Positions 51,877 to 59,420 of a DNA stretch of 64,000 nt are shown piece by piece. Made by a program: the position numbers and the translations under genes. This DNA is from Segniliparus rugosus ATCC BAA-974. Its GTDB lineage: Bacteria > Actinomycetota > Actinomycetes > Mycobacteriales > Mycobacteriaceae. The DNA lies in contig NZ_KI391954.1 of the NCBI RefSeq assembly GCF_000185725.2, positions 1,212,185-1,276,184 on the forward strand, read 5' to 3'. Every line of letters starts with the position of its first letter. The stretch's first letter is position 1. Below the pieces are notes generated by a model. It saw only the letters and a list, made by a program, of their open reading frames with translations. It searched no databases and had not been told where the DNA came from.

Positions 51877-53461
51877 GGCGTACAAGGACCGAGCGCTGCG
51901 CGCTGTCGGCTCCGCGCTGAGCGGCTACGGGCTGTACTTCACGTTCCCGCCGCACGACAAGCTGTGGTGGGCCGCCCCGATCTTCCTCGCCTTCTTCCTC
52001 GCCCTGCTCCGGCCCGAAATCAGCGGGCCCCGGCGGCGGCTGACCGGATTCTGGCCAGGCTACGCCTTCGGCCTCGGGTTTTTCACGCCGCTGCTCTCCT
52101 GGACGGGCATCTTCGTCGGCAGCGGCCCCTGGCTCGCGTTGTGCGCGTTCCTCTCGCTCTACACAGGGCTGTTCGGCTGGGTCGCGGTCCGGCTCTGGGA
52201 TCTGAAATTCGCGCCGTTCTTCGTCGCCAGCGCCTGGAGCGCCTGCGAATGGTTCCGAGGCAGCTGGCCGTTCGGCGGCTTCCCCTGGGGCAGGCTCGCG
52301 TTCGGCCAGGCGGGCGGGCAGCTCGCCCCGGTCGCGGCGCTGGGCGGCGCGAGCTTCCTCTCCTTCGTCGTCGCGCTGATCGGGGCCGGGCTCGCGCGGG
52401 GAATCCCCGACGAGCGCCCTGGACGCGCGTGGGCGGCGTTCGGCGCGACCGCCGCCGTGCTGCTGGGCTGCGTCCTCGCGGGCGCGGCGGCGCTGCCGGA
52501 CCCCGGCGGCGGGCAGCGGCTGAAGGTCGCAGCGGTCCAGGGCGGGGTGCCCAAACTCGGCCTCGATTTCAACAGCAGGCCCGCCGCGGTGCTCAACATG
52601 CACGTGCGCGAGTCGCTCGAGCTCGCCCGCGCGGAACAGGAGGGGAGGACGCCGAAGGCGCAACTCGTGGTCTGGCCGGAGAACGCCTCCGACATCGACC
52701 CGGTGCTCTACCCGTGGGCGGGGGAGCAGATCTCCTCGGCGGCGCGGGAGCTGAACGCCCCGCTGCTGGTCGGCACCCTGGACACGGCGGACGAGGCGGC
52801 TCCGCGCAACACCGCGCTGGTCTGGGACCCGCAAGCCGGGCCGGTGGACCGGCACGACAAGATCATCCTGCAGCCGTTCGGCGAGTACTTGCCGATGCGC
52901 GGCTTCTTCCGGCTGTTCTCCAAGTACGCCGACCGGGCGGGGCGTTTCGTCCCCGGCGGCGGGGACGGCGTGGTCCGCGTCCCGGTCGAAGGCTCCAGCC
53001 CCGTGCCGGTCGGCGTCGCCACCTGCTACGAGGTGATCTTCGACCGGGCGCTGGTCGGCTCGGTGCGCGGCGGCGCGCAGATCCTCGTGGTGCCGACGAA
53101 CAACGCCACGTTCGGCGACAGCGACATGACCTACCAGCAGTTGGCGGTCTCGCAGATCCGGGCGGTGGAGCTCGGCCGCGCCGTGGTGGTGGCCGCCACC
53201 ACCGGGGTCTCCGCGATCATCCTGCCGGACGGGCGGGTGGTCGCCGAGTCCGGCAAGATCAAACCGGCCTGGCTCGCCGCCGACGTGCCGTTGCGCTCGG
53301 ACCGCACGCCCGCGAGCTACGTCCTCCCGTGGTTGGACGTCCTGTTCGTCGCCTTCGTGTTCGCTGGTTTCGCTCTCAGGTTCCGACACGGTAGGCTTGC
53401 TGGGCGCACAAAGCAAGCTGACGAGCCGTCCCCGCTCGCGGAGAACATAGGAAGAGCATGA
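51866..53461 (+). CDS. lnt: apolipoprotein N-acyltransferase
   Basis: A 531-residue membrane enzyme that N-acylates the lipid-modified cysteine of lipoproteins. The first 200 residues hold several membrane helices ([51 protein letters not shown]). The nitrilase domain has the Glu-Lys-Cys triad: [26 protein letters not shown] and [13 protein letters not shown]-terminal helix ([18 protein letters not shown]) follows. In M. tuberculosis this domain is fused to the mannosyltransferase Ppm1 (Rv2051c); here the two are separate, with a 4-nt overlap. Several lipoproteins in the window are likely substrates. Confidence 0.95.
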   Translation: MRGKAYKDRALRAVGSALSGYGLYFTFPPHDKLWWAAPIFLAFFLALLRPEISGPRRRLTGFWPGYAFGLGFFTPLLSWTGIFVGSGPWLALCAFLSLYTGLFGWVAVRLWDLKFAPFFVASAWSACEWFRGSWPFGGFPWGRLAFGQAGGQLAPVAALGGASFLSFVVALIGAGLARGIPDERPGRAWAAFGATAAVLLGCVLAGAAALPDPGGGQRLKVAAVQGGVPKLGLDFNSRPAAVLNMHVRESLELARAEQEGRTPKAQLVVWPENASDIDPVLYPWAGEQISSAARELNAPLLVGTLDTADEAAPRNTALVWDPQAGPVDRHDKIILQPFGEYLPMRGFFRLFSKYADRAGRFVPGGGDGVVRVPVEGSSPVPVGVATCYEVIFDRALVGSVRGGAQILVVPTNNATFGDSDMTYQQLAVSQIRAVELGRAVVVAATTGVSAIILPDGRVVAESGKIKPAWLAADVPLRSDRTPASYVLPWLDVLFVAFVFAGFALRFRHGRLAGRTKQADEPSPLAENIGRA

Positions 53462-54189
53462 CAGAGCCCAAGCGGACGTTGGTGATCGTTCCCACCTACA
53501 ACGAGAGGGAGAACATCGTCCGTATTCTGCCGCGCCTGTTCACGTCGAACCCGGATGTCGAGGCGCTGGTCGTGGACGACGGCAGCCCGGACGGGACCGG
53601 CCAGATCGTGGACGAGCTGGCCAAGGACGAGCCCCGGCTGCACGTGATGCACCGCACCGGCAAAGGCGGGCTCGGCTCCGCGTACATCGCGGGCTTCCAT
53701 TGGGGCCTTGAGCGGTGCTTCTCGGTGCTCGTGGAGATGGACGCGGACGGCAGCCACGCCCCGGAGCAGCTCCCCCGGCTGTTGGAGAAGATCGACGTGG
53801 GCGCGGATCTGGTCATCGGCTCCCGGTACGTGCCGGGCGGCACAGTGGTGAACTGGCCGAAGCAGCGCGAAATCCTCTCACGGGGCGCGAACATCTACGC
53901 CCGCCTCGCGCTCGGCACGCACGTGCGCGACATCACCGGCGGCTTCCGCGCCTACCGGGCGGAAGTGCTCCGCAAGATCGACCTCGCCGCGGTGGAGTCG
54001 CGCGGCTACTGCTTCCAGATCGACCTGGCCTGGCGGGCCCAGCTCGCCGGGTTCACCGTCGCGGAAGCGCCGATCACGTTCACCGAGCGAGAGATCGGCT
54101 ACTCGAAGATGAGCAAGGACATCGTCTTCGAGGCGTTCTTCAAAGTGGCCAAGTGGGGCGTGGACCACAGGTTCGGCAAACGGCGTTGA
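53458..54189 (+). CDS. ppm1: polyprenol monophosphomannose synthase
   Basis: A 243-residue GT2 glycosyltransferase that moves mannose from GDP-mannose to polyprenyl phosphate, the donor for lipomannan, lipoarabinomannan and protein mannosylation. Motifs: [56 protein letters not shown] (D-x-D), [29 protein letters not shown] and [17 protein letters not shown]. It lacks its own membrane domain, like the catalytic part of mycobacterial Ppm1, and begins inside the lnt stop codon, so the two proteins probably act together at the membrane. Confidence 0.95.
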   Translation: MTEPKRTLVIVPTYNERENIVRILPRLFTSNPDVEALVVDDGSPDGTGQIVDELAKDEPRLHVMHRTGKGGLGSAYIAGFHWGLERCFSVLVEMDADGSHAPEQLPRLLEKIDVGADLVIGSRYVPGGTVVNWPKQREILSRGANIYARLALGTHVRDITGGFRAYRAEVLRKIDLAAVESRGYCFQIDLAWRAQLAGFTVAEAPITFTEREIGYSKMSKDIVFEAFFKVAKWGVDHRFGKRR

Positions 54190-54195
54190 GGGGGC

Positions 54196-54230
54196 GGACC
54201 GGTGGAGCGCTTCGAAGCGGCCGCCGGTCC
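54196..54230. terminator. hairpin between convergent ppm1 and rbpA
   Basis: GGACCGG (54196-54202) pairs with CCGGTCC (54224-54230), and the loop contains the self-complementary GCTTCGAAGC. There is no U-tract. The position between convergent genes makes a terminator role plausible. Confidence 0.45.
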
Positions 54231-54238
54231 CGTTGGGG

Positions 54239-54583
54239 CTAGACCCCGCTGACCCGGCGCTTCTGCTTGAGGAAGTCCAGCCGTTCCTTCAGCAGCTCTT
54301 CGAGCTCTTCGATGCTGCGGCGCTCCAGCAGCATGTCCCAGTGGGTGCGCGGCGGCTTCTGTTTTTTGACCTCGACGCTGTCGCCCTCGACCAGATATCC
54401 TTCTTGGCCGTTCTTGCACAGCCAGGTGGGCGGGATTTCCGCGTCGTCGGCGAAGGGGACGACGAACTCCTCGCCGTTCTCCGTGCGGTACTTCGCCATC
54501 CGGCGGGGAGCTAGGTCGTGGTTCCGGTCGGTCTCGTAGCTCACCGCTCCGAGCCTCGACCCGCGCAATACTCGATCAGCCAT
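54239..54583 (-). CDS. rbpA: RNA polymerase-binding protein RbpA
   Basis: A 114-residue essential actinobacterial transcription factor that binds RNA polymerase and the principal sigma factors and stabilises open complexes. Sequence: MADRVLRGSRLGAVSYETDR at the N-terminal tail, EFVVPFADDAEIPPTWLCKN core, basic linker VKKQKPPRTHWDMLL and the sigma-binding helices RSIEELEELLKERLDFLKQK. The start at 54583 is the family start; GAGGAG lies 9 nt upstream and an ATG at 54592 abuts that site too closely. The single Cys in the core is the usual atypical zinc-ribbon remnant. Gene order with ppm1 matches Rv2050-Rv2051c. Confidence 0.97.
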   Translation of the reverse strand: MADRVLRGSRLGAVSYETDRNHDLAPRRMAKYRTENGEEFVVPFADDAEIPPTWLCKNGQEGYLVEGDSVEVKKQKPPRTHWDMLLERRSIEELEELLKERLDFLKQKRRVSGV

Positions 54584-54682
54584 GTCTGTCATCTCCTCGT
54601 TCTGCGCTCAGCGCCTGCGTCGCAGCGTTCCATTATGCCATATTTGACAGAACGACGTGGCGGCGCGAAGCATTCCCGCAGC

Positions 54683-55057
54683 TCAGGATTTCGGCAGGAT
54701 CGCGACGTACTCGAACTTCGCCGCCGTGGCGATCGCGTTGGCGAGCCGGGGGAGGACGGCCTCGGCTTTCGGCAGCACACGGGGCGGCCCGATGCTGACG
54801 GTTTTGCCGAGGTGGACGACCTCGCCGCCCTTGGCGGCGGCGAGGTTCTTGAGCCAGTCGCGGTCCGGGCCGTAGGTGAGGATGACGACGAAGCTCTCCG
54901 GGGCGCTGAAGAGGGTGACCGGAGTCGAGTACGTCTTCCCGCTCGAACGCCCTTTGTGTTTGATCGTCCCGAAGAGCGGAGCCCACGGCGTGATCGCGCC
55001 GAGCACTGGGTTCGTGACGCGGCGGTTCATCCGCGCAAGCCACTGCGGCAGCTGCAT
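54683..55057 (-). CDS. deazaflavin (F420)-dependent nitroreductase family protein
   Basis: A 124-residue split-barrel protein of the Ddn/FDOR family: NRRVTNPVLGAITPWAPLFG, TIKHKGRSSGKTYSTPVTLF (the typical H-x-GR-x-SG motif), VVILTYGPDRDWLKNLAAAKG and VVHLGKTVSIGP. Members use F420H2 to reduce quinones or nitro compounds at the membrane. The substrate is not known. The start at 55057 gives a family-size protein; a longer reading frame upstream is a shadow of the opposite strand. No Shine-Dalgarno sequence is evident. Confidence 0.82.
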   Translation of the reverse strand: MQLPQWLARMNRRVTNPVLGAITPWAPLFGTIKHKGRSSGKTYSTPVTLFSAPESFVVILTYGPDRDWLKNLAAAKGGEVVHLGKTVSIGPPRVLPKAEAVLPRLANAIATAAKFEYVAILPKS

Positions 55058-55151
55058 ACGAGCATCGTAGAGGAGCTTCCCCGGTTTTGCTAGAGTCCCA
55101 GGATCAGCAGAGAGGTCGACTCTCCGGAGGGGTCGCGGACAGGAGTGGAAA

Positions 55152-55808
55152 GTGACGTATCCGTCAGGGGGAGCGCCGTATCCGCAATTCCCGCCCCACG
55201 CGGGACAGGCCCCGCAGCGGAAAAAATCCAGCGTGGCCCCGGTGGTCATCATCGTCTCGGTCGTCGCGGTGCTGCTGTGCTGCGGCGGGGGCGGCGTGGC
55301 GGCGCTCTTCCTCTTCGCCGCGAACAAAGAGAAGAAGGCCGCCAGGAGCATCGCCTCGACGAGCTCCTCCCGGCACTCGTACTCCTCGTATTCGTCCTAC
55401 TCGCCGTACAGCAGCACGTACTCGCCGCCGGTCCCGCAGTACAACGTCGGGGATTGCTTCCAGCTGACGGACAGCGAGACCACCCCGGTGGCGTGCGGCG
55501 ACGGCACGTATCAGATCTATAAGATCGCAGGCTCGAAAAGCTCCTGCGGCGACCAGGGCAGCATCGAGCAAGGCTCGCAGGTGTACTGCCTCAAGGTCGA
55601 CCTTCGCGTGCATTACTGCTACACGATTCCAGCGAAAGGCTGGATCCAACCAGCTCCCACCTGTAAAGCGCCGGGGACGATCCTGGTTTTCGACGTCATC
55701 CCGGACACGACGAACGGCAATCACTGTCAAGCCGCCTCCAACGGCTCGCGCTACCGCTATTGGTACTGGCAGGAGCCGGCCCAGGTCGTCTGCGCCTACG
55801 CGTATTGA
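55152..55808 (+). CDS. Pro-rich single-pass membrane protein with Cys-rich exterior, paralogue 1
   Basis: A 218-residue protein: short Pro-rich cytoplasmic N-terminus, one membrane helix (VAPVVIIVSVVAVLLCC), a Ser/Tyr-rich linker (SYSSYSSYSPYSSTYSPP), then an exported domain with VGDCFQLTDSE, VACGDGTYQIYKI, SSCGDQGS, YCLKVDLRVHYCYTI and QVVCAYAY. The domain looks like the LppU-type extracytoplasmic domain, and its cysteines are probably disulfide-bonded. AGGAG stands 7 nt before the GTG start. The next gene encodes a paralogue. Function unknown. Confidence 0.7.
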   Translation: MTYPSGGAPYPQFPPHAGQAPQRKKSSVAPVVIIVSVVAVLLCCGGGGVAALFLFAANKEKKAARSIASTSSSRHSYSSYSSYSPYSSTYSPPVPQYNVGDCFQLTDSETTPVACGDGTYQIYKIAGSKSSCGDQGSIEQGSQVYCLKVDLRVHYCYTIPAKGWIQPAPTCKAPGTILVFDVIPDTTNGNHCQAASNGSRYRYWYWQEPAQVVCAYAY

Positions 55809-55878
55809 CGGCAAGATCACGTCGAGGCCAAGGCGGACTGCTAGTCTCAGGTTGCATGGTGAGTGAAGCGAGGAAGAG

Positions 55879-56622
55879 ATGAGCTACCCGCCGGGGGGAT
55901 ATCCGCCCCAGCCGTTCCCGCCGCAAGGGGGCTATCCTCAGCAGGGCGGCTATCCCCTGCAAGGGGGCCACTACCCGCAGCAAGGGGGCTACTACCCGCC
56001 GGGCTTCCCGCCGCCGAGGAAAAAGACTCCGGTGGGCGTGATCGTCGGAGTCGTCGCAGCGGTCGCGCTGCTTGTGTTCGGGGCGGGAGGGTGGTTCGTC
56101 TGGTCGTTCGCCGAGCACGCGCGGAAGACGAGCCAGGCGAAGTCCTCGGCCACAAGCAGCGTGGTCGGCACGGGCGTGCTGCCGCCCAACATAGACCCGA
56201 CGACGACCAGCACGACGGCATCGCGGAGGGGTTCCTCCGCCTACCAGATCGGCGATTGCCTGTCGATCACGCCGAGTTCGGACCAGCTCGGCAGCTGCGG
56301 CGACAACTCGGGCCCCTATCAGATCCTGAAGTCGGTTCCCGAGAAGTCGGGGTGCTCGGAATATTACGGCTCGATCCGCCTCCAAGGCGAGACGGACTAT
56401 CTGTGCGTCGATCCGAACTTCGTCGTCGGAGCCTGCTACAACGTGCCGGAGGCCGAATCGTCGGAGTGGATCACGGGAGCCACGTGCGGCGCGATCGGCG
56501 CGTACGTGGTCAGAACCGCGAAAAAAGGCACGTCGGACAAGTCGGTGTGCGGCTCGTCCGACGCGGACACGATCTACACGATCGATTCCATCCCCGAGGT
56601 CGTCTGCCTGAAGCGGTTCTAA
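55879..56622 (+). CDS. Pro-rich single-pass membrane protein with Cys-rich exterior, paralogue 2
   Basis: A 247-residue protein with the same plan as its upstream neighbour: a PQGGYPQQGGYP-type repeat N-terminus, one membrane helix (VGVIVGVVAAVALLVFGAGG), a Thr/Ser linker, then a Cys-containing domain (IGDCLSITPSSDQLGSCGDN, YQILKSVPEKSGCSEY, DYLCVDPNFVVGACYNV, VVCLKRF). The cysteine spacing parallels paralogue 1, so the pair arose by duplication. AGGAAG precedes the ATG. The stop overlaps the stop of the opposing GlxA gene by 4 bp. Confidence 0.72.
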   Translation: MSYPPGGYPPQPFPPQGGYPQQGGYPLQGGHYPQQGGYYPPGFPPPRKKTPVGVIVGVVAAVALLVFGAGGWFVWSFAEHARKTSQAKSSATSSVVGTGVLPPNIDPTTTSTTASRRGSSAYQIGDCLSITPSSDQLGSCGDNSGPYQILKSVPEKSGCSEYYGSIRLQGETDYLCVDPNFVVGACYNVPEAESSEWITGATCGAIGAYVVRTAKKGTSDKSVCGSSDADTIYTIDSIPEVVCLKRF

Positions 56623-57572
56623 CCCGAGAAGGCCCGTCGGTAGGCGGTCGGCGTGGTGCGCAGCTGCTTGCGGAAGTGCTGCCGCATGCCTTCGGCGGAG
56701 CTTAGGCCGCTCGCGGCCGCGATCTCTTCCACGCTCAGCCGGGTCTCGGCGAGCAGGCGCTGCGCGGCGGCGATGCGTTGCCGAAGGAGCCAGGCTCCTG
56801 GGCTCGTGGCGGTCTCGGCGACGAACCTCCGCTGGAAGCTGCGGGTCGAGAGCAGCGCGCGGCGGGCCATGTCGGCGACGGTGATCGGCTCCGCGAGCCG
56901 TTCGAGTGCCCAGGCGCGCACGTCCGCGAGCGAGTCCCCGGAGCGTTCCGGCACGGGGCGCTGGATGTATTGCGCCTGGCCGCCCTCGCGATACGGGGCG
57001 ATGACCGTGCGGCGGGCCGCCTCCGCCGCGTAGGCCGCGCCATGGTCGCGCCGGATGACGTGCAGGCAGAGGTCCAGCCCGGCGGCAACGCCCGCGCTGG
57101 TGAGGATCCGGCCTTCGTCCACGAAGAGCACGTCGGGAACCGAGGTGACTTTCGGGTGGAGCCGGGCCAGCTCGTCGGTGTGCGCCCAATGGGTCGTGGC
57201 GCTGCGCCCGTCGAGCAAGCCCGCCTCGGCGAGGAGGAACGCGCCCGTGCAGACCGACATGACCCGCGCGCCCCGGTCGTAGGCCGCGCGCACCGCCTCG
57301 GCAGCTTCGGGCGGAGCCGGGTTGTCGAGCGGCCCGTAGCCCGGAACGACGACGGTGTCCGCCCGCGCCAAGGCGGCCAAGCCGTGTTCCGCGCACAGGA
57401 CGACGCCGGTGCTGTCCGGCACGGGCCCAGGGGCGAGCCCCGCGAGCTGGAACTCGTATCTCCCCTCGCCGCAGTGCCCGAAGAGGTGCGCGGGGGCCGC
57501 GAGGTCGAGCAGGACCACCCCAGGTAGCGCGAGCGCCACCACGCGGTGCGGCCGGTCCGGAAGATTTGGCAT
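56619..57572 (-). CDS. GlxA-like AraC family regulator with DJ-1/PfpI domain
   Basis: A 317-residue transcription factor. N-terminal DJ-1/PfpI-like domain (about 1-170) with VVALALPGVVLLDLAAPAHL, VVVPGYGPLDNPAPPE, the elbow SVCTGAFLLAEAGLLDG and TTHWAHTDELARL. C-terminal AraC DNA-binding domain with ITVADMARRALLSTRSFQRR and IAAASGLSSAEGMRQHFRKQ, RTTPTAYRRAF. It is divergent from a cysteine hydrolase and a DJ-1 enzyme and likely controls them. The start at 57572 is preferred to 57593 because the palindrome 57588-57601 would otherwise fall inside the coding region. Confidence 0.9.
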   Translation of the reverse strand: MPNLPDRPHRVVALALPGVVLLDLAAPAHLFGHCGEGRYEFQLAGLAPGPVPDSTGVVLCAEHGLAALARADTVVVPGYGPLDNPAPPEAAEAVRAAYDRGARVMSVCTGAFLLAEAGLLDGRSATTHWAHTDELARLHPKVTSVPDVLFVDEGRILTSAGVAAGLDLCLHVIRRDHGAAYAAEAARRTVIAPYREGGQAQYIQRPVPERSGDSLADVRAWALERLAEPITVADMARRALLSTRSFQRRFVAETATSPGAWLLRQRIAAAQRLLAETRLSVEEIAAASGLSSAEGMRQHFRKQLRTTPTAYRRAFSG

Positions 57573-57587
57573 TTTTCTATGGAACCA

Positions 57588-57601
57588 TGGCATTCATGCC
57601 A
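57588..57601. promoter_or_regulatory. palindrome in the glxA/cysteine hydrolase divergent region
   Basis: TGGCAT-TC-ATGCCA is a perfect inverted repeat between the divergent starts. A TTGGCAT copy at about 57566 matches one half. It is a candidate operator, but AraC-type regulators usually bind direct repeats, so the link is tentative. Confidence 0.4.
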
Positions 57602-57638
57602 CTGGCAAGGGGCTCCCGCATGCGCGAGGCTCCATGTC

Positions 57639-58202
57639 ATGGCGCACAACAGCACAGACACCGCCCTCCTCGTCATCGACGTGCAGAAGGGTTTCGACGA
57701 CGAGGCGTATTGGGGCCCGAGGAACAATCCGGACGCGGAGGCGAATATCGCGCGCCTCGTCGCCCGCGCCCGCCAACGGGGCTGGCTCGTCGTCGCCGTC
57801 CAGCACGCCTCGAAGATCGCCGGTTCCCCGCTCGCGCCCGGATCGCCGGGGTTCGAGCCGAAAGACCCCGAGCTGTGCTCGTCCGCCGACCTCGTGGTCG
57901 TCAAAAGCGCGCACGCGGCGTTCTTCGGCACGCCGGACCTGCACAAAGAGCTCCAAGCCCGAGGAGTGTCCCGGATCGTGGTCACCGGGATCGCCACGAA
58001 TTTCTGCGTCGAGACGACATCGCGGGTCGGCTCCGACCTGGGCTACGAAGTGGTCTTGCCGCTCGACGCCACGCACACCTTCGACCGGTTCAGCGAACGC
58101 GAGCAGCGTTGGTTCACGGCGGACGAGATCGCGACCGCGACCGCCGTGAGCCTCGATCGCGAGTTCGCCACGGTGACCAGCACCGAGGAGGTCGTCCGAT
58201 GA
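57639..58202 (+). CDS. cysteine hydrolase (isochorismatase-like family)
   Basis: A 187-residue hydrolase. Catalytic triad: Asp in TALLVIDVQKGFDDEAYW, Lys in VVVKSAHAAFFGT, Cys in VVTGIATNFCVETTSR. The Y-W-G-x-R-N insert after the first motif is typical of a subgroup often found next to GlxA regulators. It cleaves small amides or related bonds; the substrate is unknown. The start at 57639 (MAHNSTDTALL) is the family-like start among several upstream in-frame ATGs. The stop overlaps the next ATG by 4 nt. Confidence 0.87.
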   Translation: MAHNSTDTALLVIDVQKGFDDEAYWGPRNNPDAEANIARLVARARQRGWLVVAVQHASKIAGSPLAPGSPGFEPKDPELCSSADLVVVKSAHAAFFGTPDLHKELQARGVSRIVVTGIATNFCVETTSRVGSDLGYEVVLPLDATHTFDRFSEREQRWFTADEIATATAVSLDREFATVTSTEEVVR

Positions 58203-58795
58203 GCCGGATCGACATCCTGCTGTTCGACGGGGTCGAGGAGCTCGACGCGGTCGGCCCGTGGGAGATCTTTTCGGCCTGGTGCCAGAACCACCCGCAGGAC
58301 GGCTGGGCGGTGCGGATGATCTCCCCGGACGGCGGGCCGGTCGCCTGCGCGAAAGGGCTCGCCGTCGCCGCGCACGCCGGGCTGGACGATCTGGACGGGA
58401 CCGGCGTGCTGGTGCATCCCGGCGGGATCGGCACGCGCGCGCTCATGCGCGACGAGCGCCATCTGGACTGGGTCCGCGCGGCGCGGGAAACGGTGCCGCT
58501 GCTCGCCAGCGTCTGCACCGGATCGCTGGTCTACGCGGCGGCGGGACTCTTGCGGGGCAAGCGCGCCACGACGCACTGGGGCTCGCTCGACCTCCTGGCC
58601 GAGACCGACCCCACCATCGCGGTGGACAGGGAGTCGCGGTGGGTGGACGAAGGCGGCATCGTCACCTCGGCGGGGGTCTCCGCCGGGATCGACATGGCCC
58701 TGCACCTGCTCACGCGCCTGACGAGCAGCGAGCGGGCCGAGGAAGTGCGCCGCTATGTGGACTACGCCCCCGAGGGAGGGAGGCGCCCCCGCTGA
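58199..58795 (+). CDS. DJ-1/PfpI family protein
   Basis: A 198-residue DJ-1 superfamily protein: IDILLFDGVEELDAVGPWEI (with the conserved Glu), VLVHPGGIGTRALM, the nucleophile elbow LLASVCTGSLVYAAAGLLRG (Cys) and TTHWGSLDLLAE. It resembles the enzymatic half of GlxA regulators and isonitrile hydratase-like proteins. It is translationally coupled to the cysteine hydrolase and faces a GlxA regulator, so all three probably deal with the same small molecule. Confidence 0.88.
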   Translation: MSRIDILLFDGVEELDAVGPWEIFSAWCQNHPQDGWAVRMISPDGGPVACAKGLAVAAHAGLDDLDGTGVLVHPGGIGTRALMRDERHLDWVRAARETVPLLASVCTGSLVYAAAGLLRGKRATTHWGSLDLLAETDPTIAVDRESRWVDEGGIVTSAGVSAGIDMALHLLTRLTSSERAEEVRRYVDYAPEGGRRPR

Positions 58796-58817
58796 GGACG
58801 GCAGGCAGACTAGAGGC

Positions 58818-59420
58818 ATGGCCGTTATCGCAGGAGTCGTCCTCGCCGGGGGCGAGTCCCGCCGCATGGGCTCGGACAAGACCCAGCTCGTGTTCGACGG
58901 GAAGACGCTCATGGCGCGGTCGTTCGACGCGATACGGCCGTGCTGCTCCCCGCTGCTCGCCGTGCTCGGGAGCGTTCCGCGCGCGGTTCCGGAGGATGTC
59001 TGCGCGCTCTACGACGAGGTCCCCGGCCAAGGGCCGTTGCGGGGCCTGGCCACCGGTCTCGCGGCGGCCCGCGCTCGCGGAGCCGGGCTCGCCGTGGTCC
59101 TCTCGGCGGACCTCCCGCTGATCACAGCCGCTGTGGTGGGCGAGCTCTTGGCGGTTTTCGAGGCCGGCCCGGCGGAGGCGTTGCTCGCCTCGGACCGGAC
59201 GAGCGAAGGCCGGGCGCGGGCGCATCCGCTGGTCGGGGTGTACTCGACGGAGCTCGCGGAGCCCGCCGGGGCGGCGCTGGAGCGGGGGGAGCGGGCGATG
59301 ATGCGCTTCCTCGACTCGCGGTCTATCAGAAAAACACAGGTCAGCGACCCATTAGCGCTGAGCAATGTGAACACCCCGCAGCAGTGGGCCTCCCTCGCGG
59401 GGCTACGCTCAAAGGCATGA
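58818..59420 (+). CDS. mobA: molybdenum cofactor guanylyltransferase
   Basis: A 200-residue nucleotidyltransferase that adds GMP to molybdopterin to make MGD. Motifs: GVVLAGGESRRMGSDKTQLV (G-loop), LYDEVPGQGPLRGLATGLAA and VVLSADLPLITAAVVGEL (Asp for metal), HPLVGVYS, NVNTPQQW near the end. The ATG at 58818 is 6 nt after CAGACT, with no Shine-Dalgarno sequence. The stop overlaps the S9 peptidase start by 4 nt, an unrelated neighbour. No molybdoenzyme gene is in the window. Confidence 0.9.
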   Translation: MAVIAGVVLAGGESRRMGSDKTQLVFDGKTLMARSFDAIRPCCSPLLAVLGSVPRAVPEDVCALYDEVPGQGPLRGLATGLAAARARGAGLAVVLSADLPLITAAVVGELLAVFEAGPAEALLASDRTSEGRARAHPLVGVYSTELAEPAGAALERGERAMMRFLDSRSIRKTQVSDPLALSNVNTPQQWASLAGLRSKA

